A model generated the notes under the pieces. That model had not been told where the DNA came from and did not search any database. It saw only the letters and a list, made by a program, of their open reading frames with translations. The translations under genes and the position numbers were made by a program. 64,000 nt of DNA, from contig NZ_BMMF01000012.1 of assembly GCF_014645695.1 (NCBI RefSeq), positions 113,906-177,905 of the forward strand, given 5' to 3'. Each line of letters opens with the position of its first letter. The first letter of the stretch is position 1. This DNA comes from Salinarimonas ramus (GTDB taxonomy: Bacteria; Pseudomonadota; Alphaproteobacteria; Rhizobiales; Beijerinckiaceae). Positions 1-7,806 of the stretch are shown in pieces.

Positions 1-2
1 CC

Positions 3-1025
3 TTCTCCATCGGCTTCCCGGACCTCGGCTACGACGAGACTCCGATCGCCGCCGAGGTCGCCAAGCGGCTCGGGACGCGGCATACCAGCGCGCGCTTCGG
101 CGAACCCGAGGCCGCAGCCGCGATCCCGGACCTGATCGCGGCGTTCGACGAACCGTTCGCCGACGCCTCGGCGTTGCCGACGTTGATGCTGTCGCGCCTC
201 GCGCGCCGCGAGGTGGTGGTCGCCTTGTCGGGCGACGGCGGCGACGAGCTCTTCGCGGGGTACGACCGCCATCGCCTCGCCGGAAGGCTCGGCGCGCTGA
301 GAACGGTGCCCCTTTCGGTGCGGGTGGCCTTCGCGAAGCGCCTGTCGGGGATGCAGGCACCGCTGCTCGACGGCATCGCGGCGCGCGCCGGTATCTCCCG
401 CCTGTCGGAGCGGCTCCGCAAGCTCGGGCGGGTGATGGCGAGCGACGCGGAGCCGTGGCTCGAAGCCGTATCCCTCACGACGGCGCCGCAGGTCCTCGTC
501 GACGCGCGCGAGCACGACGTCCCCCTCCCGGATGCTGCATTGTCTGATCCGCTCGATCGCATGCGTTGGCTGGACATGTCCGTCTATCTCGGCGACGGCG
601 TGCTGCAGAAGGTCGATCGCGCCTCCATGGCGGCGTCGCTGGAAGTCCGCCCCGCCTTCCTGTCTAACGATCTCGCACGCTTCGCGTGGAGCCTCCCTCG
701 CGATCGCCTCCTCGGGCGAGGACGGGGCAAGCTCGTCGCCCGGGCATTGCTCGCTCGACGTCTGCCCGGGCACCTCGCGACGCTCCCCAAGCGCGGCTTC
801 TCCGTGCCCCTCGCGGCCTGGCTGCGCGGATCGCTCAGATCCTTCGCCGGCGACCTGCTCGTCTCAGCGGAGATCGGTGGAGGCCACGTGAACGCCCGGG
901 CAGTACGGGCCCTGTGGGACGAGCACGCCTCCGGGCGCCGCGACAACGCTTACGCCCTCTGGCCGATCGTGGTGCTCGAAGCATGGTGCAGGAGACCCGA
1001 CAACACGTCCGGAGCGCGTCGATGA
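3..1025 (+). CDS. Asparagine synthase (glutamine-hydrolysing) family protein, C-terminal part
   Basis: This is the 3' part of an AsnB-type amidotransferase; the start and the N-terminal glutaminase domain lie left of the window. The frame is open from base 3. The synthetase domain is recognisable from the SGDGGDELFAGY pyrophosphate-binding loop encoded near 226-264 and the downstream DGVLQKVDRASMAASLEVR block typical of AsnB. Members of this family in polysaccharide loci are often used to amidate sugars or uronic acids rather than to make free asparagine, and that is the likely job here given the ten or so glycosyltransferases that follow. The stop codon overlaps the next start (ATGA), so it probably heads the same operon. 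The substrate cannot be read from the sequence. Confidence 0.9.
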   Translation, partial: FSIGFPDLGYDETPIAAEVAKRLGTRHTSARFGEPEAAAAIPDLIAAFDEPFADASALPTLMLSRLARREVVVALSGDGGDELFAGYDRHRLAGRLGALRTVPLSVRVAFAKRLSGMQAPLLDGIAARAGISRLSERLRKLGRVMASDAEPWLEAVSLTTAPQVLVDAREHDVPLPDAALSDPLDRMRWLDMSVYLGDGVLQKVDRASMAASLEVRPAFLSNDLARFAWSLPRDRLLGRGRGKLVARALLARRLPGHLATLPKRGFSVPLAAWLRGSLRSFAGDLLVSAEIGGGHVNARAVRALWDEHASGRRDNAYALWPIVVLEAWCRRPDNTSGARR

Positions 1026-2179
1026 CGACCGCGCGTGCATGCCCGGCGCGCAGCGCTCCGCGACCTCGGGACCTGACGGACGTCCGTGTCGTGCTCTACT
1101 TTCATCGTCTCGCGTCGGCCGGTGGCGCGGAGCGGATGCTCTGCCGGCTCGCGGAGGCGCTGGTCTCCTACGGCGCGGGCGTCGACGTCGTGAGCTGGGA
1201 CGACGCTGCGGCGAACTCCTTCCATGCGCTGCCATCGGGCGTGACGTGGCATCGGCTGGGCTACACCCCCGGGCTCCGCGACAAGGCGCGACGCGCTCGG
1301 GAGCTGACGGGGCTGCTGCGGCGCATGCGAGCGGACGTCCTCGTCGGCTTTGTCATGAGCGCGGACCGCACCGTCTACGCGGCGTGCCGGATGGCGGGCG
1401 TCGCGCTGATCGTGGCCGAGCGGAACGCGCCCTCCATGTATCGCTTTCGGCACGGGATGGTCGGCCGAGCCATGATCCATGCCTCGCTCCACCTCGCCGA
1501 CGCCGTCGTGGTTCAGTTCGCGTCCTTCGTGAAGCACTATCCGCCGACGCTGCGGCGCCGCATGCGGGTCATCGGCAACCCCGTCGACGTCGCCGCACGC
1601 GTCCCTGCGCGCCCGAGCTGCGATGGTCGACACATCCTGCTCTTCTGCGGCCGGCTCGATCCGCTCCAGAAGCGCCCGCAGATCGCCCTCGACGCCTTTG
1701 CTCGGATCGCACACGAATTCCCGGATTGGGATTTGCGGATCGTCGGCGGCGGGCCGGCGGCGGCGACGCTCCGCGAAGCGGCGGCGAAGCACGGGCTGTC
1801 GTCCCGGGTCCGCATCGACGGGGCTCGCAGCGACCTCGCGGACGTGTTCGCGCAGGCCGATCTCTTCGTGCTCCCGTCCGCCTTCGAGGGTTTCCCCAAC
1901 GTCCTGGCCGAAGCCATGGCGGCGGGCCTCCCCGCCATCGCGTTCGAGAGCTGCGCGGGTGCGGCGGACCTCCTCGCTCTCGGCGGAGGATGGCTCGTCG
2001 GCGATGCCGATCCCGTCCGAGATCTCGCCGAGACGCTTCGCACGGCCATGCTTTCGCCCTCCGAACGGGCCGCTCGAGGTGCGCGGGCACGACAGGGCAT
2101 GAAAGCGCTTGCCGCCACCGACGCCTTCGCGCCTTGGGCCGATCTCGTGCGGCAGGTGGTCGACGGGAGGCGCGGATGA
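1022..2179 (+). CDS. Glycosyltransferase family 4
   Basis: A 385-residue GT-B fold retaining glycosyltransferase, expected to act in the cytoplasm on a lipid-linked glycan. The N-terminal domain starts with a Rossmann strand and the glycine-rich acceptor loop ASAGGAERM. The C-terminal nucleotide-sugar domain shows GRLDPLQKRPQ (donor phosphate lysine region) and SAFEGFPNVLAEAMAAG (the E-x7-E motif). ATG 1022 is chosen because it overlaps the upstream stop by four bases, indicating translational coupling; the open frame extends further upstream but has no protein-like sequence there. It is the first of a tightly packed series of glycosyltransferases (1022-6369). Donor and acceptor sugars are unknown. 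Confidence 0.9.
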   Translation: MTTARACPARSAPRPRDLTDVRVVLYFHRLASAGGAERMLCRLAEALVSYGAGVDVVSWDDAAANSFHALPSGVTWHRLGYTPGLRDKARRARELTGLLRRMRADVLVGFVMSADRTVYAACRMAGVALIVAERNAPSMYRFRHGMVGRAMIHASLHLADAVVVQFASFVKHYPPTLRRRMRVIGNPVDVAARVPARPSCDGRHILLFCGRLDPLQKRPQIALDAFARIAHEFPDWDLRIVGGGPAAATLREAAAKHGLSSRVRIDGARSDLADVFAQADLFVLPSAFEGFPNVLAEAMAAGLPAIAFESCAGAADLLALGGGWLVGDADPVRDLAETLRTAMLSPSERAARGARARQGMKALAATDAFAPWADLVRQVVDGRRG

Positions 2180-3141
2180 CGAGGGAGGCGCTCGTCACCA
2201 TCGCGATGACCGCTTACGACGCGCAGGAGACGATCGAAGCCGCGCTCGCATCCGCGGCGGCACAGACATGGCACCCCCGTGAGATCGTCGTCGTCGACGA
2301 CGCATCCGGTGATCGCACGCCCGAGCTGCTGGAGCGCTTCGCGGCCCGCGTGCCCGATGTCCGGATCGTCAGGCACGGGGAAAATCGTGGCGTCGGCGCC
2401 GCTCGCAACAGTCTTCTGGTGGAGGCGCGCGGCGCCTTCGTCGTCTTCTTCGATGACGACGACGTCAGCGAGCCTCGTCGCGTGGAGGCGCAGGTCGACA
2501 GGATCGTCGCCTACGAGAGGCTGATTGGCGACGCCGGCCCCGTCGTCTGCCATGCGGCGCGGCTCGCCCGCTACCCGGATGGCGTCACCCGGCGCCTCCC
2601 GGCCATGGGCGAGGCGGCCAAGGGGTGGGCGCCTTCGGGGCATGCCGTCGCGGATGCGATCCTGCGGGGAACGGCCACCGGCATCGCCGGCGCTTGCGCG
2701 ACCTGCAGCCAAGCCGCCCGCATCGAGACGTATCGGACGGTCGGCGGCTTCGACGAGAGCTTCAGACGTGGCGAGGACACCGACCTCGCCGTTCGGCTCG
2801 CCCGTGCAGGGGCGCATTTTGTCGGCCTCGAAGACGCCTTGGTGCACCAGACGATGACGCGCACCACCGACAAGAGCCTCGAAGCCGAGCGTGAGGCGTT
2901 CCTGATGCTCCTCGAGAAGAACCGCGATTTCCTCGATCAGTACGGGGAGTACGACTTCAGCCGTGGCTGGATCGAGGTTCGCCACCATTGGATGATGCGT
3001 CGCCGCGTGCGCTTCGCAGGCGGCTTGTTGGCGCTCCTCGTGCGCAACCCGGTCGCGACAGCCCGGCGCCTGCGTCATGCGCTTCCGCGAATCGCGGACA
3101 ACGAGGCCCATCGGGCGTTTCTGGGAGGCGACCCGTCGTGA
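2176..3141 (+). CDS. Glycosyltransferase family 2 (first of a tandem pair)
   Basis: A 321-residue GT-A inverting glycosyltransferase. It has the N-terminal VTIAMTAYDAQETIEAAL segment, the REIVVVDDASGDRTPELL nucleotide-binding strand, and a metal-binding acidic cluster FFDDDD. A second acidic block, RRGEDTDLAVRLARAG, fits the ED catalytic-base region of GT2 enzymes. The start at 2176 overlaps the previous stop (ATGA). The product is clearly paralogous to that of the next gene, with the same order of motifs and nearly the same length, so the pair probably arose by tandem duplication. No membrane helices are evident, so it should be a soluble or peripheral cytoplasmic enzyme extending the polysaccharide. 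Specificity unknown. Confidence 0.9.
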   Translation: MTREALVTIAMTAYDAQETIEAALASAAAQTWHPREIVVVDDASGDRTPELLERFAARVPDVRIVRHGENRGVGAARNSLLVEARGAFVVFFDDDDVSEPRRVEAQVDRIVAYERLIGDAGPVVCHAARLARYPDGVTRRLPAMGEAAKGWAPSGHAVADAILRGTATGIAGACATCSQAARIETYRTVGGFDESFRRGEDTDLAVRLARAGAHFVGLEDALVHQTMTRTTDKSLEAEREAFLMLLEKNRDFLDQYGEYDFSRGWIEVRHHWMMRRRVRFAGGLLALLVRNPVATARRLRHALPRIADNEAHRAFLGGDPS

Positions 3142-4100
3142 GCGCCGCCGCGCCTCTGGTGACCATCGCAATGACGTGCTTCGACGCGCGCGAGACCGTC
3201 CTGCGCGCGCTCGAGAGCGCGTTCGCGCAGGACTGGCCGAGCCGCGAGATCCTCGTCGTCGACGACGCGTCTGCCGACGACACCGCCACGATCGTCGAGA
3301 CCGCCGTCGCGGGACGCTCGGACGCTCGCCTCGTGCGACATTCGCGCAACAGCGGCGTCGGGGCGGCGAGGGCGACGCTTCTCGAGGAGGCGCGCGGCAC
3401 CTTCGTCGTCTTCTTCGACGACGACGATACGAGCGGGCCCTCGCGCGTTCGCGTCCAGATCGAGCGCATCCTCGCCGAGGAAGCGCGCAGACCGGGCCCC
3501 GTCGTCTGCTACGCCTCCGGTCGACGCATCTATCCGAGCGGCCATGCGATGAGCATCGACGCGATCGGCTCGCGCGACACGCCGCCCTCGGGGGCCGACG
3601 TCGCAGCCTGGCTGCTCGTGTACGAACGCCGGCCGGGTCTCTTCTACGGCGGCGGGACGCCCGCCTGCTCTCTGGCAGCACGATGCGAGGACCTGAGGCG
3701 CGTGGGCGGTTTCGACCCGCGATTGCGCCGCCTCGAAGACGTCGATCTCGCGATCCGGCTCGCTTTCGCGGGCGCCACGTTCGTCGGAACGACCGAGCGC
3801 CTTTATACGCAGTACGCCACGACGGGTAACGACAAGACGCCGGAACGCAACCTCACGGGCGAGCTCGCGATCGTGGAGAAGCACGCGGCTTTCCTCCAGG
3901 AGCACGGGCTCCTGGACTATGCGCGGCGGTGGCCGATGCTCCGCTACAGGCACTTCGCAGGTGATCGGCCGGGCTTCGTCCGCGATCTGGTCGGTCTACT
4001 GCTGCGTCATCCCGTCAGGACGACGCGGCATCTCCTGGCGACGGGGCCGAAGCGCCTCTCACACGAACGTGCCGCGGGACGTGGAGGAGGGCGGCGATGA
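3138..4100 (+). CDS. Glycosyltransferase family 2 (second of a tandem pair)
   Basis: A 320-residue GT2 enzyme starting at a GTG that overlaps the preceding stop (GTGA). It repeats the layout of its upstream neighbour: VTIAMTCFDARETVLRAL, REILVVDDASADDTATIV, then FFDDDDTSGPSRVR for metal and UDP binding, and LRRLEDVDLAIRLAFAG as the catalytic acidic block. The product shares most of these motifs with its neighbour but diverges in the loop between them, which suggests duplication followed by a change of donor or acceptor. It ends four bases into the next gene start, so four consecutive glycosyltransferases are translationally coupled. Confidence 0.9.
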   Translation: MSAAAPLVTIAMTCFDARETVLRALESAFAQDWPSREILVVDDASADDTATIVETAVAGRSDARLVRHSRNSGVGAARATLLEEARGTFVVFFDDDDTSGPSRVRVQIERILAEEARRPGPVVCYASGRRIYPSGHAMSIDAIGSRDTPPSGADVAAWLLVYERRPGLFYGGGTPACSLAARCEDLRRVGGFDPRLRRLEDVDLAIRLAFAGATFVGTTERLYTQYATTGNDKTPERNLTGELAIVEKHAAFLQEHGLLDYARRWPMLRYRHFAGDRPGFVRDLVGLLLRHPVRTTRHLLATGPKRLSHERAAGRGGGRR

Positions 4101-5224
4101 AGGTCATGCTCGCCGCACGCGCCATCGGCGACGTCGCCGGTGGTGTCGAGCGCATGGTCCTCGCCATCGGCGCGGGACTCGCCGCGCGCGGCGTCGAGGT
4201 CGAGCTCCTGACGTGGGACCCGCAACACGCCACGGCGTTCTACCCGATACCGCCGGAGATCGTCTGGCACCGGGTCGCCGACGGGGACCCGGGTGTCCGC
4301 GCCGGGCTTCGGCGCCGTCTGCTACGGGCGCGTCGGCTTCGCGACCTGGTGCGGGAGCGCCGTCCGGACGTGGTCGTCGCCTTCCAGGACGGTCCCTTCC
4401 GGGCATTGCGCGCGTACCTCGCCGGCATCGACGTGCCCGTCGTCGCGGCCGAGCGCAATGCACCGTCGCGCTTCGACCACCTCCGACGCGGGCGGGTCGA
4501 ACGGGCGATCGTCTTCGCCTCATTCCACGCGGCTGCGGCGGTCGTCGTGCAGTCTGCGAGCTACGTTTCGCTCTATCCGCGCACGCTCGCCGGGCGGATC
4601 GCGGTCGTCCCAAATCCGGTCGCTGCCGCGAGCGCCCCACGCGAACCCGTGCGCGACGATAGGGCGGTCTCGCGGCGCCGCACGTTGCTGAGCGTCGGGC
4701 GTCTGAGCTATCAGAAGAACCACGCCGTCCTGGTGCGAGCCTTCGCGCGCATGGCGGCTTCCCACCCCGAATGGGATCTCGTGATCCTGGGAGACGGTGA
4801 GGAGCGCGCGCATCTGGAGCGGCTTGTGCAGGACCTCGGGATCGCGCATCGCGTCGCGCTACCGGGCGTGCGCCCCGACCCCGAGCGCGCCTACGCGAGC
4901 GCCGACCTTTTCTGCCTCGCGTCCCGATGGGAGGGCTTTCCGAATGCGCTCGCAGAAGCGGCGGCGCACGGCCTCGCCAGCGTCGCCTTCTCCGGTTGTG
5001 CGGGGGTGGATTCGATCATCGCGCACGAACGGTCGGGGCTGCTCGCTCCGGGGAACGCGGACGAGCGATCATTGGCGGAGGCCCTCGACCGCGCGATGGG
5101 AGCGCCCGAACTGAGGGAGCGGCTCGGGCGCGAAGCGGCCCGCGTCGTCGAGGCCTACGCCCCCGACGCAATCTTCGACCGCTGGCTCGCTCTGCTCGAG
5201 CGGATCGCACGAGACAGGCGATGA
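4097..5224 (+). CDS. Glycosyltransferase family 4
   Basis: A 375-residue GT4 enzyme. It begins MKVMLAARAIGDVAGGVERM (acceptor glycine loop), carries GRLSYQKNHAVLVRAF for donor phosphate contact and the E-x7-E block RWEGFPNALAEAAAHG. It resembles the product of the gene at 1022 in length and in sharing the AERNAPS segment between the domains, so these two GT4 genes bracket the GT2 pair and are probably paralogues. Start and stop overlap neighbours by four bases on both sides. Cytoplasmic action on the growing glycan is inferred from family and context. Confidence 0.9.
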   Translation: MKVMLAARAIGDVAGGVERMVLAIGAGLAARGVEVELLTWDPQHATAFYPIPPEIVWHRVADGDPGVRAGLRRRLLRARRLRDLVRERRPDVVVAFQDGPFRALRAYLAGIDVPVVAAERNAPSRFDHLRRGRVERAIVFASFHAAAAVVVQSASYVSLYPRTLAGRIAVVPNPVAAASAPREPVRDDRAVSRRRTLLSVGRLSYQKNHAVLVRAFARMAASHPEWDLVILGDGEERAHLERLVQDLGIAHRVALPGVRPDPERAYASADLFCLASRWEGFPNALAEAAAHGLASVAFSGCAGVDSIIAHERSGLLAPGNADERSLAEALDRAMGAPELRERLGREAARVVEAYAPDAIFDRWLALLERIARDRR

Positions 5225-6369
5225 TCCTCTTCGTCATCAAGTCGCTCGCCGTCGCGGGGGGCGCGGAACGCGTGCTCGCCACCGTCGCCGGTGGGCTGGT
5301 CGAGCGGGGCCACGAGGTCGCCGTGATGAGTTTCGACGCGCCCGGCGTCGCGCCCGCCTATCCTCTCCATCCCGGCGTCGAGCATATCCGTCATCCGATC
5401 GGCGCGGCCACGCATCGATCCGGGCTCGTGGGGACGCTGCGTCGCATGGTGCGACTGCGCCGCGAGGCGAGCTGCCGAAGGCCGCGCCTGTGCATCGCCT
5501 TCATGCATTCGGCCTACGTGCCGGCCGTGATCGCCTTGGCGGGAACGGGCGTACCCGTCGTCGCGAGCGAGCACACCATCCCGGATTACTTCGCGCATCG
5601 GCGCGTCGAGTTCGCGCTGGTCCGGCTCGTCGCGGGCCTCGCGAGCGGCATGACGACCGTGTCCGAACATGCTCGCTCGCGTTTTCCTGCAGCATTACGA
5701 AACGTCATGACCGTCGTGCCCAACCCCGCGCTCGACGCGAGGGGTCGGCAGGCCGACGTGCTAGGCTCGCAGGAAGGTGGAGGTACGATCCTATCGGTCG
5801 GGCGCCTTGTCGAGGGCAAGGGGCTGGAGATCCTCGTCGAGGCGTTTGCACTGATTGCCGGAGAGAGGCCGGGATGGACCCTGCGCCTGGTCGGCGACGG
5901 ACCGCTGCGCGAGGCGCTTCGCACCCTCGCCTCGCGCTTGCGGGTCGCCGATCGCATCGCGTTCGTCGGCTTCGTCTCTGCCGTCGACGACGAATACCTG
6001 CGCGCGCAGCTGTTCTGCGCACCCTCCCTCGTCGAGAGCCAGGGGCTCGCGGCCGCCGAAGCGCTCTCGTTCGGGCTGCCCGTGGTCGCCTTCGCCGACT
6101 GCGAAGCTCTGGCGGAGATCGTTCATGACGGCTTCAACGGCCGTCTCGCCCGCGCGAACGAGGGCGCCGCCGGGCTCGCGCCGCTCCTCGCCGAACTGAC
6201 GGCCGATGCCGAGCAGCGCGCGCTACTGGCGCGAGGGGCCACCGCGAGCCGACCTTCCGGCAAGCTCGACGAGGTGCTCGCGGCGTGGGAAAGTCTCGTC
6301 GCCGCCCACGCCCGCGAGGCCACGGCGCAGCCGCACCGGCACACCAATCAAACGAGCATCGACCGATAG
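5221..6369 (+). CDS. Glycosyltransferase family 4
   Basis: A 382-residue GT4 enzyme starting MILFVIKSLAVAGGAERVL at an ATG overlapping the previous stop. The second domain shows GRLVEGKGLEILVEAF and PSLVESQGLAAAEALSFG (the catalytic E-x7-E motif). It is the last gene of the coupled plus-strand run that starts with the amidotransferase. Its last 22 bases overlap the 3' end of the convergent minus-strand gene, so no terminator separates them. Specificity is not predictable from the sequence alone. Confidence 0.9.
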   Translation: MILFVIKSLAVAGGAERVLATVAGGLVERGHEVAVMSFDAPGVAPAYPLHPGVEHIRHPIGAATHRSGLVGTLRRMVRLRREASCRRPRLCIAFMHSAYVPAVIALAGTGVPVVASEHTIPDYFAHRRVEFALVRLVAGLASGMTTVSEHARSRFPAALRNVMTVVPNPALDARGRQADVLGSQEGGGTILSVGRLVEGKGLEILVEAFALIAGERPGWTLRLVGDGPLREALRTLASRLRVADRIAFVGFVSAVDDEYLRAQLFCAPSLVESQGLAAAEALSFGLPVVAFADCEALAEIVHDGFNGRLARANEGAAGLAPLLAELTADAEQRALLARGATASRPSGKLDEVLAAWESLVAAHAREATAQPHRHTNQTSIDR

Positions 6370-7511
6370 AGCGCGATGGTCTCGCGCGCGACGACCTCGC
6401 TGGAAAAAAGGCGCTCCGCTCGCTCACGAGCGGCCCCACCCATGCGCCGACGCAGCTCGGCGTCGCCCGCGAGGCGGCGCACCGCCGCCGCGAGCGCCTC
6501 CGGGTCTCTCGGGGGGACGAGGAACCCGGTTTCTCCGTCGACGACGATCTCGCGATTGCCGGGAACGTCGGTCGCGACCATCGGCCTCCCGCACGCCGCA
6601 GCCTCGAGAAGAGCCTTCGGAAGACCCTCGCCGCCGCGAGAGGCGAGGATCGCGACGTGACTCTTCGCCCAGATCTCGCGAGGATCGTCGACGTGCCCGA
6701 CATACGTGACGCTCGGCGACTGCGCCCAGCTCACGAGCACCTCGTGCGATAGGGCCGAGGGGTTGCCGAGGTCCGGCTTGCCGACGAGAAGCGTGCGGTG
6801 GGCGACGCTCTGCTCGTCGAGCAGGCGAGATGCTTCGACGACGTCGGCGACACCCTTGATCCCCAGCATGCGGGTTACCGTCGCAACGATCAACGGCGGG
6901 GCGTCGGGAGGCGGGACGTGCGGATGCGAGAGAACGTCGATACCCGCGCCTCGGATGATCGCGCTTGCAGCGCGCTTCGCCGCGCCGGCGGCTTTCACGA
7001 CCTCTCGATCGTCGTTGTTTTGGAACAGGTACACGGACCCTGGACGATCGGCGAGCGTGGAGAGGCTCTGCAGAATGATCCGGCGAACGATGCGCGCTTT
7101 CAGCGAGTCGTCCGCAAACGCATAGCCGAGGCCGGTGATCGCATGGACGAAGTGCGGCCGGCTGGCCGTGGGCAGGGCGCCGAGGGCGGCGAGCACGATC
7201 GGCTTCAGGGATACGGCGTGAACGATGGCGGGCTTCAGCCGGTCGATGAGGCGGGCGACGCAAGCTGCGCTGCGCAGATCGTCGAGAAACCGTCCGCCGC
7301 GCTTCCAGGGGAGTTCGTGCAGTGCGATCCCGCTCGCTCCGATCGCCTCGTCCCCTTCCGATGTCCGCGTGGCGACGTGCACCTCGAAGCCCTGGTCCAT
7401 AGCAGCTTTGGCGAGGTAGAGGCGGTGTGAGCGAAAGTACCAGCCGTCGCTCACCACGAAAAGGACTTTCGGCGAACGGGCGTGGACGCTCGTCGTTTCG
7501 ATCGGAACCAC
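6348..7511 (-). CDS. Glycosyltransferase family 4
   Basis: A 387-residue GT4 enzyme read on the minus strand, beginning at GTG 7511. The Rossmann start KVLFVVSDGWYFRSHRLYLA is typical of the PglA/WcaL-type subgroup. The donor domain has TRMLGIKGVADVVEASRLL and SRGGEGLPKALLEAAACGRP, followed by VATDVPGNREIVVDGETGF, which is a strong GT4 signature. There is no convincing Shine-Dalgarno in front of the GTG, so the true start could be a few codons downstream. It stands alone on this strand and faces the plus-strand operon, overlapping its 3' end by 22 bases. Confidence 0.88.
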   Translation of the reverse strand: MVPIETTSVHARSPKVLFVVSDGWYFRSHRLYLAKAAMDQGFEVHVATRTSEGDEAIGASGIALHELPWKRGGRFLDDLRSAACVARLIDRLKPAIVHAVSLKPIVLAALGALPTASRPHFVHAITGLGYAFADDSLKARIVRRIILQSLSTLADRPGSVYLFQNNDDREVVKAAGAAKRAASAIIRGAGIDVLSHPHVPPPDAPPLIVATVTRMLGIKGVADVVEASRLLDEQSVAHRTLLVGKPDLGNPSALSHEVLVSWAQSPSVTYVGHVDDPREIWAKSHVAILASRGGEGLPKALLEAAACGRPMVATDVPGNREIVVDGETGFLVPPRDPEALAAAVRRLAGDAELRRRMGGAARERAERLFSSEVVARETIALYRSMLV

Positions 7512-7806
7512 TGTTGATGTCCCGCTAGTATCCGAGCCGTCGCGCAGCCTTGATCACCAAACCGCCGTCATCCGCGCACGCGGTCGCGAAGCGGGGCATA
7601 GGCGACACGAGCGCGCAAGCCAATGGGCCCACGAACGATTTCCCCAGTTCGTCGTGAGCCGGCCCGCACGCGCGCACAGGACCGGATGGGCTGTCGGGTT
7701 CGCGGGAGCGCCGTCGCAAGCTCTCCCGCGCCGTCAACGGCGCAAACCCCCTGCGCAGCTGTGCGCCGAGCTAGTGCCGTCGGTACGGTGAACCGCGGGA
7801 AAGTTC
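7512..7806. other. Intergenic region without recognised gene
   Basis: Between the GTG start of the minus-strand glycosyltransferase and the 3' end of the propeller/DUF4214 gene. Short open frames exist on both strands but none has protein-like composition or a ribosome binding site. It must hold the promoter of the glycosyltransferase; I see no clear -35/-10 pair. Confidence 0.5.

Noticed and set aside
1537..3681. Minus-strand open frame of about 714 codons opposite glycosyltransferase genes
   Set aside because: Arg-rich shadow frame without family resemblance; the plus strand is fully explained.
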